NCBI GenBank assembly: GCA_003522105.1
Contig: DPGF01000029.1
Span: 1 to 22,819 of the forward strand
Direction: 5' to 3'
DNA from: Oscillibacter sp.
GTDB lineage: Bacteria; Bacillota; Clostridia; Oscillospirales; Oscillospiraceae
DNA: 22,819 bases
Below, piece by piece: positions 1-7,262 of this stretch. Position numbers and translations under genes: made by a program. Within the stretch, counting starts at the first letter, position 1; each line of letters starts with the position of its first letter. The notes under the pieces are model-generated. The model was not told the origin of the DNA. It ran no database searches and saw nothing but the letters and a program-made list of their open reading frames with translations.

Positions 1-54
1 AATGCCCTCGATGGCCGACTCGACCTCGCGCAGGTCCAAAGATTCCAAAGACAT
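1..54 (-). CDS. scpB: ScpB N-terminus, segregation and condensation protein B (partial)
   Basis: Only the first 18 codons are inside the window; the gene runs off the left edge. The visible peptide begins MSLESLDLREVESAIEGI, which fits the usual ScpB opening, in which a short acidic helix leads into an 'xxAIExIL' stretch. A GAGGA ribosome-binding site precedes the ATG, and the gene begins 15 bases after the scpA stop. ScpB is a winged-helix (kleisin-associated) subunit of the Smc-ScpA-ScpB condensin that organises and segregates the chromosome. The call rests mainly on position directly after scpA, which is the normal order in Firmicutes, because 18 residues alone would not be decisive. Confidence 0.8.
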   Translation of the reverse strand, partial: MSLESLDLREVESAIEGI

Positions 55-69
55 AGCGTTCCTCGCTTT

Positions 70-855
70 TTACAGATTGATACGGTCGGGGGCGTCGTCC
101 CCGCACTCCACGGTGCAGTCCGTGTCAGAACCGGCCAGATGGATGACTTTTTCGCGGCAGAGCTCCAGAACGGCGATGAACGTCGCCACGATCTCGCTGC
201 GGCTGCGGCTGCCGCGGAACAGCAGCTGAAAGCGCGTCATGCCGAACTCCTTGAGCCGGTGCAGGATTTCCTCCGCCTTGCCCTTGACGGGATACGGCTC
301 GCGGCGCACGATCTCGCTCAGCGCCGCGCTCGGCGGCGCGGCCAGCTTTTCCCCGCGCTCCATGATCGTCTGCATGGCAAGCACGAGGTCGGCCTTTTCA
401 TGGCTGTACTCGTAGATTTTGCCGCGCTGCATGGGCTCGGGCTGGCGCGTCATGATGCTGCGGCCAAACTCGCCCATCGGGCCGAGCGTTTCGGTCAGCG
501 TCTTGATGCGAAGGTAGGTATCCTTCTGCGCGCGCTCTTTGAGCGATGCGATCAGCTCGTCCATCTCGCTTTGCGCCTGCTCGTCCTCGAGCGAGAGGAG
601 CATGCGCGTTTTGATGTACATCAGATGCGCCGCCATCGTGATGAACTCGCTCGCCACTTCAAGGTCGAGCTGTTTGCGCTGCTCGAGATAGGCGAGATAC
701 TGCTCCAGAATGAGCGCGATCGGAATGTCCTGGATCTCTATTTTATTTTTCGAAAGCAGGAAGAGAATGAGATCAAGCGGACCTTCAAAGTCCTGCAGCG
801 CTTCCGCGCTGCGCTCATGCACCACGCCTTCCAGCTTGAAAACGGGATTGTCCAT
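70..855 (-). CDS. scpA: Segregation and condensation protein A (kleisin)
   Basis: This 261-residue protein has the usual ScpA length and sequence. An N-terminal segment reading FEGPLDLILFLLSKNKIEIQ (about residues 23-42) is the hallmark kleisin helix that binds the Smc neck. A long charged middle follows, and then a C-terminal winged helix (about residues 190-245) that binds the Smc head. ScpA bridges Smc heads and recruits an ScpB dimer in the condensin complex on the nucleoid. The start ATG follows an AGAGGA site. The gene lies 19 bases after the site-2-protease-like gene and 15 bases before scpB, so the three are probably one transcript. The M50 peptidase - scpA - scpB order is common in Clostridia. 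Confidence 0.96.
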   Translation of the reverse strand: MDNPVFKLEGVVHERSAEALQDFEGPLDLILFLLSKNKIEIQDIPIALILEQYLAYLEQRKQLDLEVASEFITMAAHLMYIKTRMLLSLEDEQAQSEMDELIASLKERAQKDTYLRIKTLTETLGPMGEFGRSIMTRQPEPMQRGKIYEYSHEKADLVLAMQTIMERGEKLAAPPSAALSEIVRREPYPVKGKAEEILHRLKEFGMTRFQLLFRGSRSRSEIVATFIAVLELCREKVIHLAGSDTDCTVECGDDAPDRINL

Positions 856-874
856 GACATTCCTCTCTTTATAT

Positions 875-1531
875 TTAATATACGATCAGATCGACCAGCA
901 GCCCGTATACGCGGTAAATGCCCTCGCCGAGGATATTGTCCCCCACGCCGAGCCAGACAAGCAGAAAAAGCAGCACCATGCCGTACTTTTCATATCGCAT
1001 CAGCGTCAGATACGCGCGGTCGGGCAAAAAGGCGAAAAGCACCTTCGAGCCGTCGAGCGGCGAGATCGGAATGAGGTTGAAAAGCCCCAAGCCGACGCTC
1101 ATGTACGCTGTCCGCGCAAGAAAATTCAAAAGGCCGCTGCAAAATGCCGTGTCGACGTAGTGCGCGATCGTGATGCGCGCGCCGAGCAGCAGCAAGACCG
1201 CCAGCAGCAGATTCGATACCGGCCCCGCGAGCGCCGTGAGCACCATACCCTGCTTGGGCTTTTTGAAATACCGCATATCGACCGGCACGGGCTTTGCCCA
1301 GCCGAAGCCGACAAGCAGCATCGCGGCTAAACCGAACCAGTCGATGTGGTGCAGCGGATTCAGACTCAGTCGATGTTCACGTTTGGCCGTCGGGTCGCCG
1401 AGAGCCAGGGCTGCAAGACCGTGGCAGGTTTCGTGCACCGTCAGACATAAAAAGACGCCGAGCACGCGCAAAAGCGCATCGGTCAGCGAGCCCCAGTCGA
1501 TGGACCGGAGAAGTTCTTGAAAGCTGTTCAC
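875..1531 (-). CDS. Site-2 protease family (M50B) intramembrane zinc metallopeptidase
   Basis: The 218-residue membrane protein has the M50 zinc-binding motif HETCH at residues 33-37, inside the first hydrophobic helix. A second motif, SPLDG (157-161), supplies the third zinc ligand, Asp160. Between them are hydrophobic helices (about 64-80, 97-118, 140-155) and a last helix at about 184-200. This short form lacks PDZ and CBS domains, like the compact M50 proteins encoded beside scpAB in many Firmicutes; their substrates are mostly unknown. The start is GTG: a GGAGA site lies six bases upstream, and the nearby ATG is in another frame. The gene is first in an operon with scpA and scpB, driven by the promoter at 1589-1617. 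Confidence 0.9.
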   Translation of the reverse strand: MNSFQELLRSIDWGSLTDALLRVLGVFLCLTVHETCHGLAALALGDPTAKREHRLSLNPLHHIDWFGLAAMLLVGFGWAKPVPVDMRYFKKPKQGMVLTALAGPVSNLLLAVLLLLGARITIAHYVDTAFCSGLLNFLARTAYMSVGLGLFNLIPISPLDGSKVLFAFLPDRAYLTLMRYEKYGMVLLFLLVWLGVGDNILGEGIYRVYGLLVDLIVY

Positions 1532-1588
1532 GCAATTTCTCCATAAAAAATATGCAAATCATCAGGACGTGCATTGCATTCTGAATCT

Positions 1589-1617
1589 ATTATAACAGTA
1601 CTTTTCTCACATGACAA
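1589..1617 (-). promoter_or_regulatory. Sigma-A type promoter for the M50-scpA-scpB operon
   Basis: On the minus strand TTGTCA (1617-1612) and a perfect TATAAT (1594-1589) are separated by exactly 17 bases. The expected transcription start near 1582 leaves about 50 bases of leader before the GTG start of the peptidase gene. It lies downstream of the metI terminator, so the scp operon is a separate transcription unit. Confidence 0.85.
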
Positions 1618-1691
1618 GGCATTTTGCAATTTTTATTGCATTTCGCTTTCACAATTCTCCGCTGTTTGCCTGTCAATCGGTGCAATATGAC

Positions 1692-1726
1692 AAAAAAGCG
1701 CCCCAGCCATGCGGTTGGGGCGCTTT
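1692..1726 (-). terminator. Intrinsic terminator of the metQNI operon
   Basis: Read on the minus strand, arms AAGCGCCCC and GGGGCGCTT form a 9-bp GC-rich stem with a loop of about 12 bases that can pair further, followed by a run of T. It begins about 14 bases after the metI stop codon. The opposite strand has only three T after the stem, so the terminator acts chiefly on minus-strand transcripts. Confidence 0.9.
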
Positions 1727-1739
1727 GCAGGATATTGTT

Positions 1740-2433
1740 TTATTTCTTGAGGCGCTTGTCGCTCTTGGCGGACAAACGCGTGCCGACGGACTGGAAGATC
1801 TGCACCAGAATGATGAGCAACACGACCGCCGCGAACATCACGAGATACTTGTAGCGGTAGTAGCCGTAGTCGATGGCGATCTTGCCGAGGCCGCCGCCGC
1901 CGATGATACCGCTCATCGCCGAGTAGCCGAGAATGGTCGTGAGCGCGATGGTAAAATTCTGCAAAAGCGAGGGAACGCTTTCGGGGATCATCACCTTGCA
2001 GATGATCTGCATGGGCGTTGCGCCCATGCTCTGCGCGGCTTCGATGATGTTGGGGTCGACCTCGCGCAGGCTGCTCTCTACCAGGCGCGCCACAAACGGG
2101 AATGCCGCCACGACCAGCGGAACGATGGTCGCGGTCGTGCCGACGGTCGTGCCGATGATGAGGCGCGAGAGCGGGAAAACCATGATCATTAAGATGAGGA
2201 ACGGGATCGAGCGCAGCAGATTGATGATGACGTTCAGAACGCTCATCAGAGCCTTAGGCAGCGGCAGAACGCCGCCCTTCTCCCCCGCCACAAGCAGCAC
2301 GCCGAGCGGAAGGCCGATGACAACAGCAAGTGCCGTTGAAAGGAGCGTCACATAAAAGGTCTCCCAAATCGCCTTGGGGAACTGCGTCTGCATGGCGGCG
2401 GTCAGCTCCGCAATCGACTGCGGAGAAAAGAGA

Positions 2434-2444
<11 letters not shown>
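1740..2444 (-). CDS. metI: Methionine ABC transporter permease MetI
   Basis: This 234-residue inner-membrane protein is the permease of the MetNIQ methionine importer. The binding-protein-dependent transport permease signature is visible: an EAA loop reading EAAQSMGATPMQIICKVMIP in the second half, which docks onto the ATPase. Five or so hydrophobic helices are present, including ones at about residues 29-55, 63-80 and 195-215. Family members are usually 215-235 residues. The ATG overlaps the end of metN by 11 bases, which suggests translational coupling. It is the last gene of the operon, with a strong terminator close after its stop. Confidence 0.95.
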
Positions 2445-3447
<1,003 letters not shown>

Positions 3448-3468
3448 GAACGCTCCCTCCTTTCTCTC

Positions 3469-4347
3469 TTACTTGGCGCTCAGCGCATCAAGCGTGGTCT
3501 GCTTGCCGCCGTAGAGGCCCATGGGCTCAACGTGAATGGCGGCAACAGAAACGATGTGGGTGCCGTTCTCGGCATTGAAATCATCAAGGTACGGGGTGTG
3601 CTGGAAGTAGTTGGCGTCCACGGTGCCGTCTTCGACGACGGTGTTGGGCACGACGTAGTCGTTGTAGGTCTGGATATCGAGGGTGATGTTCTTCTCGGCA
3701 AGGATCGCCTTGGCAACCTCGAGGATCTCAGCGTGCGGGGTCGGGGAAGCGGCAACAGAGATGGTCGCACCAGCGAGAGCGTCATAGTCAACGGAAGCAT
3801 CGTAACCGTCGGTCGGATCGTCGACGGTGCTGACGACAGCGCCGTCATACTTCTCGTTGATGTAATCGACGACCTGCTGGCTCTCAAGCGCGGCGACGAG
3901 CGCCTTGATCTTATCGGAGCTCTCGTTGCCTTCCTTCACGGCCAGAATGTTGGCATAAGCAGAGGAGGAACCCTCGATCACAAGGGAGTCGGCCACGGGG
4001 TTCAGACCTGCGTTAATGGCATAGTTGGAGTTGATGACGGCGTAGTCAACGTCCTGCAGAATATTGGGGATCTGCGCGGCCTCGGTCTCTACGATCTCGA
4101 CGCCATACGGATTTTCGACAATGTCGTTCTTGGTGGCAGTGATGCCGGCGCCGTCGGCGAGCTTGATGATGCCGTTTTTCTCGAGCAGGAGCAGGGCACG
4201 CGCCTCATTGGTGGTGTCGTTGGGAACAGCGATCTGAATGGTAGCGGCGCTGTCGCCATCTTTGGAGCCGCAGCCGGTCAGGGCGAGCGCGGCGGTAAGA
4301 ACGAGTGCAAGAGCCAGTGCGGTCAGCTTGATAGAATGCTTTTTCAT
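3469..4347 (-). CDS. metQ: Methionine-binding lipoprotein MetQ
   Basis: The 292-residue solute-binding protein opens with a lipoprotein signal peptide: a charged MKKHSIK start, a hydrophobic core, and the lipobox LTGC with the lipidated cysteine at residue 26. The mature part resembles the NlpA/MetQ family (Lipoprotein_9), for example in HVEPMGLYGGK near the C-terminus. It would capture methionine outside the membrane and deliver it to MetI-MetN. The ATG follows GGAGAT at a normal distance. It is the first gene of metQ-metN-metI; the metQ-first order is less common than metN-first. It is preceded by a leader of nearly 400 bases that contains an attenuator. Confidence 0.95.
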   Translation of the reverse strand: MKKHSIKLTALALALVLTAALALTGCGSKDGDSAATIQIAVPNDTTNEARALLLLEKNGIIKLADGAGITATKNDIVENPYGVEIVETEAAQIPNILQDVDYAVINSNYAINAGLNPVADSLVIEGSSSAYANILAVKEGNESSDKIKALVAALESQQVVDYINEKYDGAVVSTVDDPTDGYDASVDYDALAGATISVAASPTPHAEILEVAKAILAEKNITLDIQTYNDYVVPNTVVEDGTVDANYFQHTPYLDDFNAENGTHIVSVAAIHVEPMGLYGGKQTTLDALSAK

Positions 4348-4424
4348 CGGATTGATCTCCTTTTATTGATGGTTTTTTAGATTTTTATAGATTGGTTTAT
4401 GGAAAAGGAATAAAGATCGGCAGG

Positions 4425-4472
4425 ACGGCAGGTCCCGCTCAAATGCAGCGTGCCGTAGTGTCCGGCGGACAC
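4425..4472 (-). other. Two consecutive RNA hairpins in the distal metQ leader
   Basis: On the minus strand a perfect 6-bp hairpin, GTGTCC-GCC-GGACAC (4472-4458), is followed at once by a second (4456-4425). In the second, ACGGCA pairs with TGCCGT and an inner CGCT pairs with AGCG. Neither is followed by a T run, so they do not look like terminators. Both overlap the second small ORF, whose stop codon lies at the loop of the second hairpin. Role unknown; mRNA stability or translational control are possible. Confidence 0.5.
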
Positions 4473-4504
4473 ATTCGGTCATCTCTCATCAATTCAAAAC
4501 GCAT
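4439..4504 (-). CDS. Small ORF of 21 codons in the metQ leader, downstream of the terminator
   Basis: This ORF is preceded by an excellent Shine-Dalgarno, AAAGGAG, six bases before ATG. It encodes 21 residues beginning MRFELMRDDRMCPPD, with methionine at 1, 6 and 11 and cysteine at 12 and 20. It lies between the attenuator hairpin and metQ, so it would be made only when transcription reads through. The peptide has no signal sequence and no family I recognise. The perfect ribosome-binding site argues for real translation. It may be a second leader peptide that tunes metQ expression or mRNA structure. I see no codon run as striking as in the upstream leader peptide. Confidence 0.5.
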   Translation of the reverse strand: MRFELMRDDRMCPPDTTARCI

Positions 4505-4521
4505 CGTCTGCTCCTTTCGGG

Positions 4522-4559
4522 AAATTAAAAACAGCGGAAGGTCATTGACCTTCCGCTGT
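4522..4559 (-). terminator. Attenuator terminator in the metQNI leader
   Basis: On the minus strand ACAGCGGAAGGTCA and TGACCTTCCGCTGT are perfect inverted arms of 14 bases around a single base. In practice this is a 12-bp stem with a 5-base loop. The hairpin (4559-4531) is followed by TTTTAATTT. It lies over 180 bases upstream of metQ, downstream of the promoter at 4750-4778 and just after the methionine-rich leader ORF, so it is an internal leader terminator and not the end of an upstream operon. Confidence 0.9.
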
Positions 4560-4599
4560 CGTTCACTCATGCTGAACTTCTCAGACAGTTTTAGAAAGG
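4549..4599 (-). promoter_or_regulatory. Predicted antiterminator competing with the metQ leader terminator
   Basis: Three nested pairings can form on the minus-strand RNA: CCUUUC (4599-4594) with GGAAGG (4554-4549), CUGUC (4588-4584) with GACAG (4560-4556), and GUUCA (4577-4573) with UGAAC (4565-4561). Together they consume the entire 5' arm of the terminator, so the two structures are mutually exclusive. The 5' half lies over the last codons of the leader ORF. A ribosome at the stop codon would cover it, while a ribosome stalled in the methionine run would leave it free. Paired by eye only; energies were not calculated. Confidence 0.65.
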
Positions 4600-4691
4600 A
4601 AATGACCATTTTCTCCATGACAAAGCATGCACATGCTGAACATGCGCATCATCGGCATCATCATGAAGTTGGCAGTGTAAAGGTTCTTCAT
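4581..4691 (-). CDS. Methionine-rich leader peptide of the metQNI operon
   Basis: This 36-codon ORF has its own ribosome-binding site, AAAGGA, nine bases before the ATG, and begins about 50 bases after the predicted transcription start. Residues 10-22 read MMMPMMRMFSMCM: eight methionines in thirteen residues, with a further cysteine at 24. The rest is unremarkable, with no signal peptide or membrane helix. A 7-bp hairpin (4647-4629) can form inside the methionine codons and could act as a pause site. The ORF ends 21 bases before the terminator hairpin, and 14 codons separate the last methionine codon from the stop. Codon content, position and the downstream competing hairpins all fit a ribosome-stalling leader peptide that senses charged methionyl-tRNA. 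A stand-alone Met-rich metal-binding peptide is the main alternative and seems much less likely. Confidence 0.82.
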   Translation of the reverse strand: MKNLYTANFMMMPMMRMFSMCMLCHGENGHFLSKTV

Positions 4692-4749
4692 GCCAATGGA
4701 TCCTTTCTCTTGATCATTCCCACCCGGTGGGGTTCGTTTCAATGTGCGT

Positions 4750-4778
4750 ATCGTAGCACCATCTTTTTCTCTTGTCAA
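4750..4778 (-). promoter_or_regulatory. Sigma-A type promoter of the metQNI leader
   Basis: On the minus strand a perfect TTGACA (4778-4773) is separated by 17 bases from TACGAT (4755-4750). Transcription would begin near 4743, giving a leader of about 395 bases before metQ. A small hairpin, CCCAC-CGG-GTGGG (4731-4719), lies in the first part of the RNA, before the leader ORF's ribosome-binding site. No operator palindrome is evident over the promoter. Confidence 0.85.
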
Positions 4779-4840
4779 CACCAAATTCACACTTTGGCAT
4801 GATTTCCCGTTTTTTTATCGAATTGAACGAGAATTTATAT

Positions 4841-5728
4841 TTACTGTTCCCGTTTTTCGAAAATACGGACAAGATGGGTCAGGAAATCCGTGCTTTCCAG
4901 ACCGAACAGCGCTTCGACCGCGCTTTCACTGTGTGCTTCGATCACGCGAAGGCAGCCGTTCAGTCCCAGAATGTCGACAAACGTGGTCTTGCCCTCTTCC
5001 CTGTCAGAGCCGATGGGTTTGCCGAAGGTCTCTTCATCGCCCACCACATCGAGCATATCGTCGCGGATCTGGAAAGCAATGCCGAAGTTGTCGGCGTAGC
5101 CGATCGCGGCTTCCTCCTGCTCCTTGGTGCCTCCCGCGGCAGCCACACCCATCAGGCACGCTGCGCGAATGAGCGCGCTCGTCTTGCGCAGATAGATCTC
5201 CTCCAGCTCCGATGCGCTCAGTGCTCTCCCCTCCCAGGCAAGGTCGAGCTCCTGACCGCCGCAGATCCCCTCGTGACCGGCGGCATTTGCGAGGAGCTTC
5301 GCGCACTTGAGTGCGCACGGCGCGGGAATATCTGCTGACAGAACGGTTTCGAACGCCAGCGCCTGCAACGCATCGCCTGCGAGTGTCGCCGTGCTTTCGC
5401 CGAACACCTTGTGGTTCGAGGGCTTGCCGCGGCGCAGGTCGTCGTTATCCATCACGGGAAGATCGTCGTGAATGAGCGAATAGGTGTGCAGCATCTCGAT
5501 GCCGCAGGCAACGGGCAGCGTCTTTTCGACGTCTCCCCCGCAGATCCGGCAGAATTCGAGCACCAGCATCGGGCGCAGCCGCTTGCCGCCTGCCATCAGG
5601 CTGTATTGCATTGCCTCGGTCAGCTTATGATAGCTTGCGCGCTGCGCCTCTGAAAGGCAGGAGGAAAGATAGCCCTCTACCATCGCCTTGTACTCCGCCA
5701 CGCGGGCGGAAAACTGCTTTTCCTCCAT
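4841..5728 (-). CDS. ispA: Farnesyl diphosphate synthase (polyprenyl synthetase family)
   Basis: The 295-residue trans-prenyltransferase condenses isopentenyl diphosphate with dimethylallyl and geranyl diphosphate to give C15 farnesyl diphosphate in the cytoplasm. The first Asp-rich motif is the bacterial DDxxxxD form (DDLPVMD, 88-94), preceded by HTYSLIH. The second, DDMLD, is at 223-227. GGKRLRP (47-53) is the diphosphate-binding loop. Length and the type II first motif match IspA, although a geranylgeranyl-producing homologue cannot be excluded from sequence alone. It starts with ATG after GGAGGAG and lies three bases after xseB, an arrangement (xseA-xseB-ispA) that is very common in Firmicutes and feeds undecaprenyl and quinone precursors. 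Confidence 0.93.
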   Translation of the reverse strand: MEEKQFSARVAEYKAMVEGYLSSCLSEAQRASYHKLTEAMQYSLMAGGKRLRPMLVLEFCRICGGDVEKTLPVACGIEMLHTYSLIHDDLPVMDNDDLRRGKPSNHKVFGESTATLAGDALQALAFETVLSADIPAPCALKCAKLLANAAGHEGICGGQELDLAWEGRALSASELEEIYLRKTSALIRAACLMGVAAAGGTKEQEEAAIGYADNFGIAFQIRDDMLDVVGDEETFGKPIGSDREEGKTTFVDILGLNGCLRVIEAHSESAVEALFGLESTDFLTHLVRIFEKREQ

Positions 5729-5731
5729 TGC

Positions 5732-5956
5732 TTACTCCTCCGAAACAAATGTACTCTCGACCGGCGCGCCGTCCGCGCCTTTGGATAGCTTTGCGACCTT
5801 CTGCTCAGCCTTGTCGAGCATCGCGCCGCAGTCGCGCACAAGTTTTGTTCCCTCTTCAAAGAGCTTGAGGGAATCGGCAAGCTTTGCATCGCCTTTTTCC
5901 AGTGCTGCCACGATCTCTTCGAGCCGCGCGATATTTTCTTCAAACGTTTTTGCCAT
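5732..5956 (-). CDS. xseB: Exodeoxyribonuclease VII small subunit
   Basis: This 74-residue protein begins MAKTFEENIARLEEIVAALE, the standard XseB opening, and forms two helices (coiled-coil hairpin) that bind the large subunit XseA. I chose the ATG at 5956 because GGGAGG lies eight bases before it. An upstream in-frame ATG at 5983 would add nine residues without a good site, and the ATG at 5962 is too close to the GGAGG. The gene overlaps the end of xseA by 17 bases, consistent with coupled synthesis of the two subunits. Exonuclease VII degrades single-stranded DNA to oligonucleotides. Confidence 0.93.
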   Translation of the reverse strand: MAKTFEENIARLEEIVAALEKGDAKLADSLKLFEEGTKLVRDCGAMLDKAEQKVAKLSKGADGAPVESTFVSEE

Positions 5957-7175
5957 CGTCATATCCTCCCGTATTGCACGCATCTACCGTGCAGTTGAGA
6001 CTTCCCTGCCCGAGCAGCACCTCGATCTTCTCTCCGATGCTGACGTCCTGCGCTGCGCGCAGGATCTGTCCGTCCTCCGTGCGCGCTACGGCGTAACCGC
6101 GTCCCAGCACGCTCAGCGGGCTGAGCGCATCGAGCTTGGCTGCGAGAGATGCAAACTGCTGCATGCGCTGCGCCGTCTGCTGACGGGCGAGCGAGGCGAG
6201 ATTTTTCTGCGTATAATCGAGCAGCAGCCGCTTGTCGTCGATAAACGCCATGGGGTCTTGTAGCACGCGGCTGCGCGCCGTTTTTTCAAATTGCTCGCGC
6301 AAATTCTTCACGCGCTTGCGCTCGCTCTGCTCCATGCGCGTCTGCAGCGCGCCGAGCCGGCGGCGCAGCTCCTCTTGATCCGGCACGGCGATCTCCGCCG
6401 CGTTGGACGGCGTCGACGCCCGTGCGTCGGCAACAAAATCCGAGATCGTCACGTCCGGCTCGTGTCCGACGGCGGAGATGACCGGAAGATTGGATTCGTA
6501 GATCGCACGCGCCACGCGCTCGTCGTTGAACGCCCATAAATCTTCGATCGAACCGCCGCCGCGCCCGGTGATGATGAGATCGGCGACCCTCCATTTGTTT
6601 GCGTAGCGCAGCGCGCCCGCGATCTCGGCCGGCGCTTCCGCGCCCTGCACGCGCACGGGCAGCAGCACGACCTCGCTCATCGGCCAGCGCGCGTTCAGAA
6701 TGCGCAGCATGTCGTGTATCGCCGCACCCGCCGACGAGGTGATGATGGCGATGCGCGCGGGATATTTCGGCAGCGGCTTTTTGTGCGCGGGGTCGAAGAG
6801 CCCTTCCTTGCTGAGCTTTTCCTTGAGCTGCTCAAAGGCGACGTACAAATCGCCAACCCCCTGCGCGCTCAGGTCCGAGCAGTAGAGCTGATATGCGCCG
6901 TCGCGCGGGAAGACGCCGATGCGGCCGAAGGCGATGACCTTCATGCCGTTTTCCGGGCGAAAGCGAAGCTTTGACGCCATGCCGCGGAACATCACGCACC
7001 TGAGCGCGCTCCCCTCGTCCTTGAGCGTAAAATAATGGTGGCCGGAGGGATAGAGCTTGTAGTTGGAGATCTCGCCGCGCACGAAAATGGTCTGTAACTG
7101 CGGTACGGCGTCGAGCAGCGCCTTGATGAAGTTGTTTGCTTCCGATACACTGAAGACCATCTGCTCCTGCGCCAC
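5940..7175 (-). CDS. xseA: Exodeoxyribonuclease VII large subunit
   Basis: The 411-residue protein has an N-terminal OB-fold (about residues 5-100, with VRGEISNYKLYPSGHHYFTL and CVMFRG typical of the family) and the catalytic core reading TSSAGAAIHDML and GRGGGSIEDLWAFNDE. A long coiled-coil follows, and then a short C-terminal domain with LGRGYAV. Length is close to the usual 400-450. Translation begins at GTG, eight bases after GAGAGG; an internal ATG at residue 6 is the alternative. XseA carries the nuclease activity for single-stranded DNA and binds several XseB copies. A hairpin terminator separates it from nusB upstream, so it may depend on read-through or on a promoter I do not see. 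Confidence 0.95.
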   Translation of the reverse strand: MAQEQMVFSVSEANNFIKALLDAVPQLQTIFVRGEISNYKLYPSGHHYFTLKDEGSALRCVMFRGMASKLRFRPENGMKVIAFGRIGVFPRDGAYQLYCSDLSAQGVGDLYVAFEQLKEKLSKEGLFDPAHKKPLPKYPARIAIITSSAGAAIHDMLRILNARWPMSEVVLLPVRVQGAEAPAEIAGALRYANKWRVADLIITGRGGGSIEDLWAFNDERVARAIYESNLPVISAVGHEPDVTISDFVADARASTPSNAAEIAVPDQEELRRRLGALQTRMEQSERKRVKNLREQFEKTARSRVLQDPMAFIDDKRLLLDYTQKNLASLARQQTAQRMQQFASLAAKLDALSPLSVLGRGYAVARTEDGQILRAAQDVSIGEKIEVLLGQGSLNCTVDACNTGGYDDGKNV

Positions 7176-7216
7176 GCCGCTTCACCTCTCTTGCAAAAAT
7201 AATTAAAAAACGGAAG

Positions 7217-7252
7217 AAAAGCAGAGCGCCGCGTTGGCGGTACTCTGCTTTT
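7217..7252 (-). terminator. Hairpin terminator between nusB and xseA
   Basis: Arms AAAAGCAGAG and CTCTGCTTTT form a 10-bp stem, with an inner CCGC/GCGG stem beyond a 2-by-2 internal loop. On the minus strand the T tract is TTTTCTT; on the plus strand it is five T. It begins about 11 bases after the nusB stop and ends 40 bases before the xseA start. It probably ends most Asp23-nusB transcripts, or attenuates expression of xseA-xseB-ispA. Confidence 0.75.
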
Positions 7253-7262
7253 TGGCAATGCT

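Noticed and set aside
139..1074. Long plus-strand ORF of 311 codons across scpA and the M50 gene.
   Set aside because: It is antisense to two well-recognised genes, is rich in Arg, Ala, His and Leu with no motif, and reflects GC-rich codon positions.
4680..4720. S-box (SAM-I riboswitch) upstream of metQ, because the leader contains ATCAAGAGA, as S-boxes do near their 5' end.
   Set aside because: The defining core elements that should follow (the GATGAAACC...GGCAACC block and the later GGTGCxAATTCC-like block) are absent, and the same bases are the ribosome-binding region and start of the Met-rich ORF. The match is short. A covariance-model search (SAM-I, SAM-II, SAM-III, SAM-IV) would settle it.
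4348..4743. Methionine T-box leader for metQNI.
   Set aside because: No T-box sequence (TGGAACCGCG-like) occurs before the terminator; the region before it is an ORF with its own ribosome-binding site.
4581..4790. Longer 69-codon version of the leader ORF beginning at 4790.
   Set aside because: That start lies upstream of the -35 box of the predicted promoter and has no ribosome-binding site; the ATG at 4691 has AAAGGA nine bases before it and is within the transcript.
4790..4840. Intrinsic terminator after ispA.
   Set aside because: TTCTCGTT and AACGGGAA can pair, but the loop is long and no T run follows on the minus strand, so I cannot support a terminator here.
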